A stretch of 64,000 bases of DNA, taken from an uncultured Castellaniella sp. (GTDB lineage Bacteria; Pseudomonadota; Gammaproteobacteria; Burkholderiales; Burkholderiaceae_B). The position numbers were made by a program, and so were the translations under genes. The stretch lies in assembly GCF_937988725.1 (NCBI RefSeq), contig NZ_CALKHS010000008.1, forward strand, positions 62,001-126,000, written 5' to 3'. The notes beneath the pieces were generated by a model that had not been told where the DNA came from, did not search any database, and worked only from the letters and a program-made list of their open reading frames with translations. Below, in pieces: positions 33,546 through 42,693 of the stretch (position 1 is the stretch's first letter; every line of letters begins with the position of its first letter).

Positions 33546-35108
33546 TCATTTCTTCATGTCGGCGACGTTGAAAACGCGCTCCAGCATGGGATTGAAGACG
33601 AAGCCCTGCACATTGGCGCCCAGCCCGGCCTGGTAGTTCTTCTGGTACAGATAGGCATAGGCCGCGTCCTTGACGACCTGTTCCTGGACCTGCTTGTACA
33701 GGGCGATCCGCTTGGACTGGTCGCTGAGCGTGGCGGCCTCGCGCAGCCAGCCGTCCACCTGGGGATTGGAATAGAAGGACCGGTTGCCCGCCAGGCCCTT
33801 CTTGTCCGAATCGAACCAGTAGCTGGTGAACATGTAGGGGTCGGCGAAATCCGGGCTCCAGTTGCCGATGGAAATGTCGAAATTGCCCTGGCCCAGGTTT
33901 TCGCGCAAGGTGGCGTTGGCCAGTTTTTCGAGCTTGACCGGGATGCCGGCCGCCGTCAGGTTGGCCTGCACGGTCAGGGCGATGGGTTCCCAGGCGGGAT
34001 CCTGGGTCGAATAACGAAGCAGCAGCGGGGATTTGACGCCGCCGGCCTTGCTCACCAGGGCCTTGGCGGCCGCCACGTCCTGCTTGGGCTGCGGCAGATC
34101 GGCATCGTAGCCCCACATGCCTTCCGGGATCGGACCGCGCATCTGCTTGGCCTGCCCCATCATGATGCCATCGACGATGCCCTTGTAATCCAGCGAATCC
34201 ACGACCGCGTGGCGCAGATCGGCGCTTCGCAGCGGGCCCTTGGCATTGTTCAGATACAGGTAGGTGACGCGCAGCGACGGAAATTCCGCCACGTGCACGG
34301 CCTTGTCCTTCTTCAGGGCTTGCAACTGGTCGACCGGCAGTTCCTCGGCCACGTCCAGATCGCCTTTTTGCAGCTGCAGGCGGCGGGCGGAGGATTCCGG
34401 CACGATCTTGACCACGAACTTGTCCAGCACGGGCTTCTTGGACCCGGCGTAATGCGGATTGCGTTCCAGCGTCAGCGCCTGGCCCTTCTGCCAGGAAACC
34501 AGCTGATAGGGGCCGGAGCCGGCCGTGTGGCCCGACAGCCAGGCATCGGCGTCCGGGCGCTGCATGGCCTTGGGATTGACGATGGAGGCGCCGTTGTTGG
34601 CCAGGGTGTACAGGAAGGGGGCGAACGGCTTTTTCAGGGTGAAGCGCACGGTCTTGGCGTCCACCGCATCGATCTTCATGTCGGCGGGGAAGGCTTCGGA
34701 CGGGCCCTGCTTTTTGGCCAGCAGCCGTTCGAAGGATTGTTTCACGGCCTGCGCATCCACGGCCGTGCCGTCCGCGAACTGCTGGCCGGCGTTCAGGGTG
34801 AACGTCCACACCAGATTGTCGGGCGAAGTGGTCCAGCTGGCGGCCAGATCGCCTTCGACTTCGGTCGAGCCCTTGCCGTCGACCTGCTTGTAGCGCATCA
34901 GGCGCTGGTAGGCGGGATAGGTGACGGTCCAGTCGTTGTTGTCGATCGTGATCGCGGGATCCAGCGTCTGGGGGTCGGCGGGCTTGCCGATGACCAGGGT
35001 ATCGGCCGGCGTCGCCGCGGCCGCTCCGCCGGCCAGGGCCAGCGCCCCGAGCCCCATCACGGCAGCCATCACGGCCCGGCGCGCGCCGGTCTGAATCATG
35101 AATTGCAT
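33546..35108 (-). CDS. ddpA: Dipeptide-binding periplasmic protein, DdpA-like
   Basis: A 520-residue solute-binding protein (SBP family 5). A signal peptide is present (RRAVMAAVMGLGALALAGGAAAA), then TLVIGKPADPQTLDPA, which is the typical N-terminus of mature oligopeptide-binding proteins. The start is ATG 35108, preceded by GGAGA; ATG 35099 is an alternative nine bases on. Linkage to a VanX/DdpX-type dipeptidase makes D-Ala-D-Ala the likely ligand, by analogy with E. coli ddpXABCDF. Confidence 0.88.
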   Translation of the reverse strand: MQFMIQTGARRAVMAAVMGLGALALAGGAAAATPADTLVIGKPADPQTLDPAITIDNNDWTVTYPAYQRLMRYKQVDGKGSTEVEGDLAASWTTSPDNLVWTFTLNAGQQFADGTAVDAQAVKQSFERLLAKKQGPSEAFPADMKIDAVDAKTVRFTLKKPFAPFLYTLANNGASIVNPKAMQRPDADAWLSGHTAGSGPYQLVSWQKGQALTLERNPHYAGSKKPVLDKFVVKIVPESSARRLQLQKGDLDVAEELPVDQLQALKKDKAVHVAEFPSLRVTYLYLNNAKGPLRSADLRHAVVDSLDYKGIVDGIMMGQAKQMRGPIPEGMWGYDADLPQPKQDVAAAKALVSKAGGVKSPLLLRYSTQDPAWEPIALTVQANLTAAGIPVKLEKLANATLRENLGQGNFDISIGNWSPDFADPYMFTSYWFDSDKKGLAGNRSFYSNPQVDGWLREAATLSDQSKRIALYKQVQEQVVKDAAYAYLYQKNYQAGLGANVQGFVFNPMLERVFNVADMKK

Positions 35109-35145
35109 GGTGTGTCTCCATCCATCGAACAAGGGTCTTCCGGTC

Positions 35146-35706
35146 TCAGTGTGTGTGGTACACCTGGACCATGTCGCTTTCCGGCAGTAACGCATATTCC
35201 CGCGCGTTCGGCAATTCGTAGTGCCACCATTCCGTGGGAATCGAACGGAAGCCGGCCTGCAGCATGATGCCCAGCAGCAGATGGCGGTTGCGCTGGGCTT
35301 CGGGCGGCACGTCGTCGCGGTCGTGGTGGGACTGGTCGCGCATGTCGTCAAAGCCCGTGCCCATGTCCAGCGGCTGCCCGCTGCTTTCCAGCAGGCCCAC
35401 GTCCACGGCCACCCCGCGCGTATGGTTGGACCCCTGGGCCGCATCGGCCACATAGCGCGGATCCGGCAAGGCTTTCCAGAAGACGGCCTGCGCCCCCGCA
35501 GGCCGATAGGCGTCGTAGACGACCAGCGCCAGGTCCGCCCGGCGGGCCGCCTGCGCGGCGCGGCGCAGGCACTCCGCCGCCGCAGGACGCAGCGCGCAGC
35601 GGGCCCCGGGCGCATAAATGGGACGCCCGATCAGGTTGTCCGCCGTTGCATAAGCCAGCGCGATCCGCACGCCGTCGGCGTGCGTCAGTTCGATCAGTTC
35701 CGTCAT
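35146..35706 (-). CDS. ddpX: D-alanyl-D-alanine dipeptidase, DdpX/VanX-like
   Basis: A 186-residue zinc peptidase of the VanX/DdpX type. The metal and catalytic motifs are visible: SNHTRGVAVDVGL (the SxHxxGxAxD motif), and EWWHYEL near the C-terminus. VYDAYRPAGAQ is a typical family segment. It hydrolyses D-Ala-D-Ala released from peptidoglycan, probably in the cytoplasm, since no signal peptide is seen. It heads the ddpXABCDF-type operon, 37 bp before ddpA. No VanHA or VanRS genes are near, so a nutrient or recycling role is favoured over vancomycin resistance. Confidence 0.9.
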   Translation of the reverse strand: MTELIELTHADGVRIALAYATADNLIGRPIYAPGARCALRPAAAECLRRAAQAARRADLALVVYDAYRPAGAQAVFWKALPDPRYVADAAQGSNHTRGVAVDVGLLESSGQPLDMGTGFDDMRDQSHHDRDDVPPEAQRNRHLLLGIMLQAGFRSIPTEWWHYELPNAREYALLPESDMVQVYHTH

Positions 35707-35767
35707 GGGCCTCCCGTTTCCGTGTGTACGTCCGTCACCGCACTGTACCGGAAACCGCCGGCCGGCA

Positions 35768-37354
35768 TCAGCCTCGCAGCTGACGTATCCAGTGGCAGGT
35801 CGAGGCGTCGTGCCCATCGTCGCCCGTCGCAGGGTCGGCGGCCGGCGTCAGCGCCTGCACGATGCCGCGCGCCAGGACCTTGCCGTATTCCACCCCCCAC
35901 TGGTCGAAGGGGTCGATGCCCCAGATGACGCCCTGGGTGAAGACGCGATGCTCATAGAGCGCCAGCAGGGCGCCCAGGGAATACGGCGACAGGCGCGGCA
36001 GCGCGATCAGGTGGTTGGGGCGGCCGCCGGGGTGCACGCGATGCGGCGCCAGCCGATCCGCCTGTTCGGGGGACAGGCCTTCGGCCAGGCATTCGGCCCG
36101 TGCCTGCGTCAAGGTCTTGCCGCGCATCAGCGCTTCGCGCTGGGCCAGGCAGTTCGCCAGCAGCTGGCGGTGATGCGCTGCCCAATGGTGGTCGGCCTGG
36201 CAGCACAGGATGAAATCCACCGGGGCGCCGTCGCTGCCCTGATGCATCCACTGGAAAAACGTATGCTGGGCATCCGTGCCGGGCATCCCCCAGACGGCGG
36301 GCCCGGTGGGCACCCCCACCGGCCGGCCCGCCAGGTCCACGGACTTGCCCAGCGATTCCATGTCCAGCTGCTGCACGTAGGGCACCAGGTTCGCCAGGCG
36401 CGAATCATAGGGGGCGATGTTCAGGGACCCCTGCCCCAGGACGCTGCGGTTGACGATGCCCGCCAGCGCCATGCGCACCGGGGCGTTGACCTGCAAGGGC
36501 GCCTGGGCGAAATGCGCATCCATGGCGGCGGCGCCCATGCGCAGGCCCGCCAGCACGTCCGAGCCCACCGCCAGGGCGGTCGTCAGGCTGACGGCCGACC
36601 AGACGGAAAACCGGCCGCCGACCCAATCCCACAGGCGGAAGATCTGCGTGTCCGGGATGCCCCAGGCGCGGGCGCGGTCGGGCTGGGCCGTGACCGCCGC
36701 CATGTGATCCGCCGGATCCAGCCCGGCCGACAGCAGCCATTCCCGCGCCCGCGCCCCATTTTCCAGGGTTTCGGACGTGGTGAACGATTTGGAGACCAGA
36801 ACGACCAGGGTATCGCGCGGATCCAGCCCGGCCAGGCCGCCTTCGATGGCGTGGCCGTCGATATTGGCGACGAAGCGCACGTCGCGCCAGGTGCCGGCGT
36901 ACCCGAAGGCGGACACGGCCAGGCGCACCCCCCAATCCGATCCGCCGATGCCGACATGCACGATATGGCGCCAGCGGCGTTCGGCGTCCGCCCGGCGCAC
37001 CCAGGCGTCCATGCGTTCGCGTTCGGCCTGCACGTCGGCCGGCGCCGTCGGCGCCCGCAGCACGGTGTGCCAGGCGGCCCGGTTCTCTGTGGCGTTGACG
37101 ATCTCGCCCGCCAGCAGGCGGCGGCGCTGTTCCTCGAACCCCCGCGCCCGCAGCAGGGCCTCGCCGGCCGCCAGCAGGTCGGACGAATGGCGCTGGCCGC
37201 TGGCGTCCAGCGTCAGGCCGGGGGCCTCAAGCAGATCCAGGCCGTCGGCGCGCGGGGGACAGGTCTGCGCCGCCACGACGAATCGCTTCCATTCGGGAAG
37301 ATCGGTCAGGGGGGCGAGACTGCCGACGGACACGGGCAAGGGGGCTTGGGACAT
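35768..37354 (-). CDS. pgi: Glucose-6-phosphate isomerase
   Basis: Interconverts glucose 6-phosphate and fructose 6-phosphate. The 528-residue protein shows ATENRAAWHTVLR, the sugar-phosphate-binding GIGGSDWGVRL, VSKSFTTSETLENG, DWVGGRFSVWSAV, and the C-terminal FDQWGVEYGKVLA signature. ATG 37354 (MSQAPLPVS) gives the usual length; the frame is open further upstream without Pgi-like sequence. It stands alone between the ddp operon and the beta-oxidation operon on the same strand. Confidence 0.94.
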   Translation of the reverse strand: MSQAPLPVSVGSLAPLTDLPEWKRFVVAAQTCPPRADGLDLLEAPGLTLDASGQRHSSDLLAAGEALLRARGFEEQRRRLLAGEIVNATENRAAWHTVLRAPTAPADVQAERERMDAWVRRADAERRWRHIVHVGIGGSDWGVRLAVSAFGYAGTWRDVRFVANIDGHAIEGGLAGLDPRDTLVVLVSKSFTTSETLENGARAREWLLSAGLDPADHMAAVTAQPDRARAWGIPDTQIFRLWDWVGGRFSVWSAVSLTTALAVGSDVLAGLRMGAAAMDAHFAQAPLQVNAPVRMALAGIVNRSVLGQGSLNIAPYDSRLANLVPYVQQLDMESLGKSVDLAGRPVGVPTGPAVWGMPGTDAQHTFFQWMHQGSDGAPVDFILCCQADHHWAAHHRQLLANCLAQREALMRGKTLTQARAECLAEGLSPEQADRLAPHRVHPGGRPNHLIALPRLSPYSLGALLALYEHRVFTQGVIWGIDPFDQWGVEYGKVLARGIVQALTPAADPATGDDGHDASTCHWIRQLRG

Positions 37355-37475
37355 GACGAAAGTATAGAGGCAAGCCCGGCGTCCGAGACGACGGAATGCG
37401 TTGCGATCATTACAAGACGCAAGCAGGCCCCCGGAGAGGCCGCGCGGCGCGCCCTGCAATCAGTCGATCAGCCGA

Positions 37476-38672
37476 TCAGCAGCGCTCGTAGATGCCCGCC
37501 GCGCCCATGCCCGTGCCCACGCACATGGTGACCATGCCGTATTGCAGATTGCGGCGGCGCATGGCATGGATGGTCGTGGCCGAGCGGATCGCGCCGGTGG
37601 CGCCCAGGGGGTGGCCCAGGGCGATGGCGCCGCCCATGGGATTGACCACGTCCTCGTTCAGCCCCAGGTCGCGGATGACGGCCAGGGACTGGGCGGCAAA
37701 GGCTTCGTTCAGTTCGATCCAGCCCATCTGGTCCAGCGTCAGGCCGGCTTTCTTCAGCGCGGCCGGGATGGCTTCCTTGGGACCGATGCCCATGATGTCG
37801 GGCGGCACGCCGCGCACGGCGAAGGACACGAAGCGCGCCAGCGGCGTCAGATTGTGTTCCTTCAGGGCGCGCTCGGACACCACCAGCAGGGCGCCGGCGC
37901 CGTCGGACGTCTGCGAACTGTTGCCCGCCGTGACGCTGCCCCTGGCGGCGAATACCGGGCGCAAGCGCGCCAGGGCCTCCAGGCTGGTGTCGGCCCGCGG
38001 GCCCTCGTCCAGGGTCACGGTATGCCGGGTCTCGCGCACCTCGCCCGAGGCCAGGTCCGGCACGCGGCGGACGATCTCCACCGGCAGCATTTCATCGGCG
38101 AACTCGCCCGCCTGCTGCGCCGCGAGGGCGCGCTGGTGCGAACGCAGCGCGAAGGCGTCCTGATCGGCGCGGGAAATGTCCCAGCGCTCGGCGACCTGTT
38201 CCGCCGTCGCGCCCATGCCGTAGGCGATGCCGATGTTGTCGTCGTTCAGGTAGACGTCCGGGCTGAACGAGGTGTTGATGCCCATGGTGGGCACCAGGCT
38301 CATGGATTCCGTGCCGCAGGCCAGCATCACGTCGGCCTCGCCCACGCGGATGCGGTCGGCCGCCATGGCCACCGCCGTCAGGCCCGACGCGCAGAAGCGG
38401 TTGACCGTGACGCCGGCCACCGACTGGGGCAGGCCCGCCAGCAGGACGCCGACACGCGCCACGTTCAGGCCTTGGGGACCTTCGGGAATGGCGCAGCCGA
38501 CGATGGCGTCCTCGATGGCGGCCGGGTCCAGGTTGGGCGCCTGGGCCAGCACGCCCCGGATCGCCTTGGCCAGCAGATCGTCGGGCCGGGTGTGGGAATA
38601 CATGCCGCGCGGGGCCTTGCCGATGGGCGTGCGCGTCGCAGCGACGATATAAGCTTGTTGCAGGGCAGTCAT
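37476..38672 (-). CDS. Acetyl-CoA C-acyltransferase (thiolase, FadA-like)
   Basis: A 398-residue thiolase catalysing the last step of fatty-acid beta-oxidation. The active-site parts are present: VNRFCASGLTAVAM with the acyl-binding Cys near residue 90, the ALGHPLGATGA histidine motif and MCVGTGMGAAGIYE with the second Cys. It begins 11 bp after the fadN-like stop in the same operon, under the PsrA-type operator at 41265-41286. The pairing with an 800-residue dehydrogenase/hydratase makes this the FadA-type partner. Confidence 0.93.
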   Translation of the reverse strand: MTALQQAYIVAATRTPIGKAPRGMYSHTRPDDLLAKAIRGVLAQAPNLDPAAIEDAIVGCAIPEGPQGLNVARVGVLLAGLPQSVAGVTVNRFCASGLTAVAMAADRIRVGEADVMLACGTESMSLVPTMGINTSFSPDVYLNDDNIGIAYGMGATAEQVAERWDISRADQDAFALRSHQRALAAQQAGEFADEMLPVEIVRRVPDLASGEVRETRHTVTLDEGPRADTSLEALARLRPVFAARGSVTAGNSSQTSDGAGALLVVSERALKEHNLTPLARFVSFAVRGVPPDIMGIGPKEAIPAALKKAGLTLDQMGWIELNEAFAAQSLAVIRDLGLNEDVVNPMGGAIALGHPLGATGAIRSATTIHAMRRRNLQYGMVTMCVGTGMGAAGIYERC

Positions 38673-38683
38673 CGAAGGTCTCC

Positions 38684-41107
38684 TTAATTGCGGACGGGCT
38701 TGCCGGTCTGCAGCAGCCCGGCAATGCGCTCTTGTGTCTTGGGGTTGGCCAGCAGGCCCAGGAAGGCCTGGCGCTCCAGCTTCAGCATCCAGGCCTCGTC
38801 CACCAGGCTGCCGGGATCGACGTCCCCGCCGCAGATGGCCGTGGCCACCTCCAGGCCGATGTGGAAGTCGTAGTCGCTGATGTAGCCGCCCACGTGCATG
38901 TTCACCAGCTGCGCCCTCAAGGTGGCGATCGCGTCGCGCCCGGCCACCGGGAAGCGGGCGGCCAGCGGCGCGCGGTAGCCCTGCTCGGCCAGGTTGGCGG
39001 CTTCCCGCACGGCCACGTACAGCAGTTCGTGGCGATTCATGACGATGGGATCGGAATCACGCAGGTAGCCGATCTCGCGGGCCTCCAGGGCGGATTTCGA
39101 CACGCGGGCCGTGGCCACGGACAGCACGAAGTTCTTCACGTAGGCCAGCAGCGGGGCGTCCGGAGCCGACTGGGCCTGGATTTCCGCCGCGCGGCGGGCG
39201 CTGTAGGTGATGCCGCCCGCCCCCGGCACCAGGCCGATGCCGACCTCCACCAGGCCGATGTAGGTTTCCAGGTGCGCCACGCGACGGGCGCAATGCACGG
39301 ACAGCTCGCAGCCGCCGCCCAGCGCCAGGCCCGCCACGGCGGCCACCACCGGCACCTGGGCGTAGCGCACGCGCAGCACCATGTCCTGCATTTCCTTCTG
39401 AATCGGCTCGACGGCCTTGACGCCACCCGTCATGAAGGCCGGCAGCATGGCCTTCAGGTCGGCGCCGGCCGAAAACGGGTCTTCCAGCTGGCCGATGACC
39501 AGGGCCTTGTAGCCCTGTTCGGCCAGGTCCACGGCGTGGACCACGCCGCGCACCACGTCGGGGCTGAGGGTGTGCATCTTGGTCTTGAAGGACGCGATCA
39601 GCACGTCCTGCGGATGCGGCGCGGGCAGCGTCCAGCACAGGATCGCATCGTTCTCATAGACGACGGCGGGCGTGACCGCCGGTCCTTCTCCCACCAGGCG
39701 CGGCGCGCCGATCTGGCGCTGGTAGACCGGCAGCGCGCTGCGCGGCACATAGGCGTTCCTGGCCGGGCTGAAAGAGCCTTCCGGCGTGTGCACGGCCTGC
39801 TTGTCCCAGACCGGGCCGCCAACGGCCCAGGCGGGCAGCGGGGCCGACGACAGGGTCTTGCCTGCGGCGATGTCCTCGTTGATCCAGCCGGCGACCCGCT
39901 GCCAGCCTGCGGCCTGCCAGATTTCAAAGGGGCCGAAGCTGTGGCCGAAGCCCCATTTCATGGCCTGGTCCAGTTCGCGCGCGCTGTCGGCGATCTCGCC
40001 CAGATGCACGGCGCTGTAGTGGAAGGTGTCTCGCAGCACGGCCCAGACGAACTGCGCCTGCGGGTGCTCGGAATCGTGCAGGGCCTGCAGGCGCTTGGCC
40101 GGGTCGCGTTCCTTCAGGATCTCCTTGACCTCGTCATCGGCCTTTTCGCCGGACGGCACGTAGGCGCCCGCCTTGGGGTCCAGGCGCAGGATCTGCTTGC
40201 CTTCCTTCTTGAAGAAACCCGCCTGGGTCTTCTGCCCCAGCGCGCCCTTCTCGATCAGGCCGGCCACCACGGGCGGAATGCTGAAATGCGCGTGGAAGGG
40301 ATCATCCGGCAGTTGATCCTTCATGGTGTTGATGACGTGCGCCAGCGTATCCAGGCCGACCACGTCGGCCGTGCGATAGGTGCCGGACTTGGCGCGGCCC
40401 AGACGGGTGCCGGTCAGGTCATCCACCAATTCATAAGGCAGGTCGAAGGCCCGGGTATGGTGGAAGACGGACAGGATGCCGAACACGCCGATACGGTTGC
40501 CGATGAAATTCGGGGTGTCCTTGGCGCGGACCACGCCTTTGCCCAGCTGCGACACCAGGAAGGTTTCCAGGTGGTCCAGCAGGGCCGGTTCGGTGGCGGC
40601 GGTGGGGATCAGCTCCACCAGCGGCATATAGCGCGGCGGGTTGAAGAAGTGCACGCCGCAGAAGCGATGGCGCAGGGCTTCCGGCAGGGCCTCGGACAAA
40701 GACGTGATCGACAGGCCGGAGGTGTTGCTGGCGACGATGGCGTGCGGGTTCAGCGCCGGAGCCAGCTTGTGATACAGGTCGCGCTTCCAGTCCAGGCGTT
40801 CGGCTATGGCTTCGATGACCACGTCGCAGTCGGCCAGCAGGCCCAGGTCTTCCTCGTAATTGGCCGGGGTGATCAGGTCCGCCAGCCTGTCCACGCCCAG
40901 GGGCGCGGGGTTCAGTTTCTTCAACTGGGCGATGGCGCGGCCCACGATGGCGTTCTTGCCGCCCTGGCCGTCGTCCTTGGCCAGGTCGAACAGCACCACC
41001 GGCACGCCGGCGTTGACGCAATGGGCGGCGATCTGCGCGCCCATGACCCCGGCGCCGCACACCGCCACGCGGCGGATGAACAGGGGGGCGGACTGACTGG
41101 TTTGCAT
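38684..41107 (-). CDS. 3-hydroxyacyl-CoA dehydrogenase / enoyl-CoA hydratase bifunctional enzyme (FadN-like)
   Basis: An 807-residue enzyme with the dehydrogenase first and the crotonase last, the order of FadN/YusL-type proteins rather than E. coli FadB. The N-terminal Rossmann motif is VAVCGAGVMGAQIAAHC, followed by ASNTSGLSITSLSEALPE and the dehydrogenase signature HFFNPPRYMPLVELIP. The C-terminal half includes AVAGLALGGGCELSVHCARR and EVGIGLVPGAGG. It performs the middle two steps of beta-oxidation. ATG 41107 is the first in-frame ATG fitting the family start. The thiolase gene follows after 11 bp. Confidence 0.93.
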   Translation of the reverse strand: MQTSQSAPLFIRRVAVCGAGVMGAQIAAHCVNAGVPVVLFDLAKDDGQGGKNAIVGRAIAQLKKLNPAPLGVDRLADLITPANYEEDLGLLADCDVVIEAIAERLDWKRDLYHKLAPALNPHAIVASNTSGLSITSLSEALPEALRHRFCGVHFFNPPRYMPLVELIPTAATEPALLDHLETFLVSQLGKGVVRAKDTPNFIGNRIGVFGILSVFHHTRAFDLPYELVDDLTGTRLGRAKSGTYRTADVVGLDTLAHVINTMKDQLPDDPFHAHFSIPPVVAGLIEKGALGQKTQAGFFKKEGKQILRLDPKAGAYVPSGEKADDEVKEILKERDPAKRLQALHDSEHPQAQFVWAVLRDTFHYSAVHLGEIADSARELDQAMKWGFGHSFGPFEIWQAAGWQRVAGWINEDIAAGKTLSSAPLPAWAVGGPVWDKQAVHTPEGSFSPARNAYVPRSALPVYQRQIGAPRLVGEGPAVTPAVVYENDAILCWTLPAPHPQDVLIASFKTKMHTLSPDVVRGVVHAVDLAEQGYKALVIGQLEDPFSAGADLKAMLPAFMTGGVKAVEPIQKEMQDMVLRVRYAQVPVVAAVAGLALGGGCELSVHCARRVAHLETYIGLVEVGIGLVPGAGGITYSARRAAEIQAQSAPDAPLLAYVKNFVLSVATARVSKSALEAREIGYLRDSDPIVMNRHELLYVAVREAANLAEQGYRAPLAARFPVAGRDAIATLRAQLVNMHVGGYISDYDFHIGLEVATAICGGDVDPGSLVDEAWMLKLERQAFLGLLANPKTQERIAGLLQTGKPVRN

Positions 41108-41242
41108 GATATGGTGTCCTCTCACGATGATGGAAGATCCCGGATGGGCGGCTCCCTGGCATGTCGGCCCCGTCAGCCGGGTGCTCCGGGCATCCTCTGG
41201 TCCCGGGGATCCTCCGATCCCTCGCCGAAAGCCGATTTTCTG

Positions 41243-41286
41243 ATTGTCGCTGATTTGCTTCCAAAATTCAAACGATCGTTTGAATT
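41243..41286 (-). promoter_or_regulatory. PsrA/FadR-type operator and promoter of the beta-oxidation operon
   Basis: A perfect 22-bp palindrome at 41265-41286 with core CAAACGATCGTTTG; 21 bases are identical to the site before the nitronate monooxygenase operon. On the minus strand its right half supplies a -35-like TTGAAT (41266-41271), and a -10-like GACAAT follows 17 bp later (41243-41248), about 135 bp before the fadN start. Binding there should block RNA polymerase. The whole gap 41108-41394 is 287 bp and holds no gene. Confidence 0.75.
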
Positions 41287-41340
41287 AATGGGTGCCATCA
41301 TCTTCATGGTGCGCGACGGCGAGCGTCCGCGCAAGGCTCC

Positions 41341-41346
41341 TATAAT
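41341..41346 (+). promoter_or_regulatory. -10 box of the RAYT-like gene
   Basis: A perfect TATAAT about 50 bp before ATG 41395. The -35 is not clear. Confidence 0.5.
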
Positions 41347-41394
41347 CTAAGGCCTTGACGGATACGTTGGCCGAACCCGGCTCCAACACACATC

Positions 41395-42165
41395 ATGGCC
41401 CGCCTCCCCCGCCTGTATGCCCCCCGCGTTCCGCAACTGGCGCAGGCCCGGTTCGCCCGGGCGCTGGCGCCTGCCGACGCGCCGGCGCCGGGTGCCGCCC
41501 TGGACCGGATCGCCGGCTGGCTGGCCGAAGAAGCCCGCCTGGCGGCCACCCCGAAGAATGACGCCCCCAGGCCGCCCCGCCCGGATGCCGGCCCATCGGC
41601 TGGCGCCGGCGCGCCGGCCGTCTCCATCCATGCCTGGGCCATCCTGCCCGACAGCATCACGCTGCTGGCCACGCCGGGCGACGACCAGTCCCTGCCCCGC
41701 CTGATGCAGGCCCTGGGGCGGCGCATGGGGTCGGGGCTGCTGCGCACCCGCGTGTATGCGGGCCGCTATCACAACGCGCTACTGGAACCCGGCCGCTGGG
41801 TGCTGCCCGCCATGGTCTGGGTGGAATCGCTGGCGGCCGCGGCGGGCCATGTGGCCGCCGCCACTCAGTGGCCCTGGTCTTCCGCGGCGGAACACGCGGG
41901 GCAGGCCGCCGGCACGACCGACACCATCGGCTGGCTGCTGGACCACCCGGACTACTGGCGCGAAGGCGACACGCCCTTCGCCCGCCAGGCCGCCTGGCGC
42001 AAGCGCCTGGCGGCCGGCCTGGCCGAATCGCAGGGTCGGCAGATCGAAGCCGCCCTGCACGGGCAGTGGGCCCTGGGGGAAAAGATCTTCCTGACGCACC
42101 TGGGGCGCCTGGCGTCCCGGCGCGTCAGCCCCGCGCCCCGGGGGCGGCCCAGGAAAACCAGCTAG
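41395..42165 (+). CDS. Degenerate REP-associated tyrosine transposase (RAYT)-like protein
   Basis: A 256-residue protein aligned by eye to IS200-like RAYT transposases: MARLPRLYAPRVPQ at the start, IHAWAILPDSITLLATP, SLPRLMQALGRRM, RTRVYAGRYHNALLEPGRWVLPAMVWVESLA, and TQWPWSSAAEHAG. In active RAYTs the second segment carries the metal-binding H-x-H (PNHVHLL); here it reads PDSITLL, and the usual catalytic tyrosine after the ERYLL-like helix is absent (RWVLPAMVWVE). The frame is intact with its own -10, so the protein seems conserved without transposase chemistry. A domesticated DNA/RNA-binding role is inferred. Confidence 0.75.
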   Translation: MARLPRLYAPRVPQLAQARFARALAPADAPAPGAALDRIAGWLAEEARLAATPKNDAPRPPRPDAGPSAGAGAPAVSIHAWAILPDSITLLATPGDDQSLPRLMQALGRRMGSGLLRTRVYAGRYHNALLEPGRWVLPAMVWVESLAAAAGHVAAATQWPWSSAAEHAGQAAGTTDTIGWLLDHPDYWREGDTPFARQAAWRKRLAAGLAESQGRQIEAALHGQWALGEKIFLTHLGRLASRRVSPAPRGRPRKTS

Positions 42166-42295
42166 GCGGCGATGCCGCCATGCCTGGACAACATCCGGCA
42201 GGGGCCCGCACATCAAACAATGTCAAAAGGCGGCGCATTTCCCGCAAACGATGGTCCAATGCCCCTACATTCCTCGAACCTTCAAGGAGACAGCC

Positions 42296-42667
42296 ATGGG
42301 ACTGTTCAGCACCATTCTCGAGAAACTGGGTTTCGGCGATGCGCAGGCCGCCCCGGCGCCTGATGCGGCCGCCGCCAGCGCCGCCCCGGCCAGCCAGGCG
42401 ATTTCCGCCGTGGACGTGGTGGGCCAGCTGGAACAGAAAGCCGCCGCCAATGCCCAGCAACTGAACTGGAAGACGTCCATCGTCGACCTGATGAAGCTGC
42501 TCGACATGGACAGCAGCCTGGGAGCGCGCAAGGAACTGGCCGCCGAGCTGGGCTGCCCGGCCGACAAGATGGGCGACTCGGCGCAGATGAACATGTGGCT
42601 GCACAAAGCCGTGTTGGCCCGCCTGGCGGAAAACGGCGGCAACGTGCCGGCCGACCTCCTGCACTGA
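42296..42667 (+). CDS. DUF3597 family protein
   Basis: A 123-residue protein with a Gly/Phe-containing N-terminus (MGLFSTILEKLGFGDAQA), an Ala/Pro-rich linker and a DUF3597 core: VDVVGQLEQKAAANAQQLNW, SIVDLMKLLDMDSSLGARKELA and a helical C-terminus. The function of the family is unknown. AAGGAG at 42284-42289 supports ATG 42296. It is followed after 26 bp by a DUF937 protein gene in the same direction. Confidence 0.85.
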   Translation: MGLFSTILEKLGFGDAQAAPAPDAAAASAAPASQAISAVDVVGQLEQKAAANAQQLNWKTSIVDLMKLLDMDSSLGARKELAAELGCPADKMGDSAQMNMWLHKAVLARLAENGGNVPADLLH

Positions 42668-42693
42668 ACTCCTTCCCGCCCAAGGAAACCATC

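Noticed and set aside
35146..35706. VanX as part of a glycopeptide-resistance cluster
   Set aside because: No vanH, vanA-type ligase or vanRS genes are adjacent; the gene heads a dipeptide uptake operon in the E. coli ddp order.
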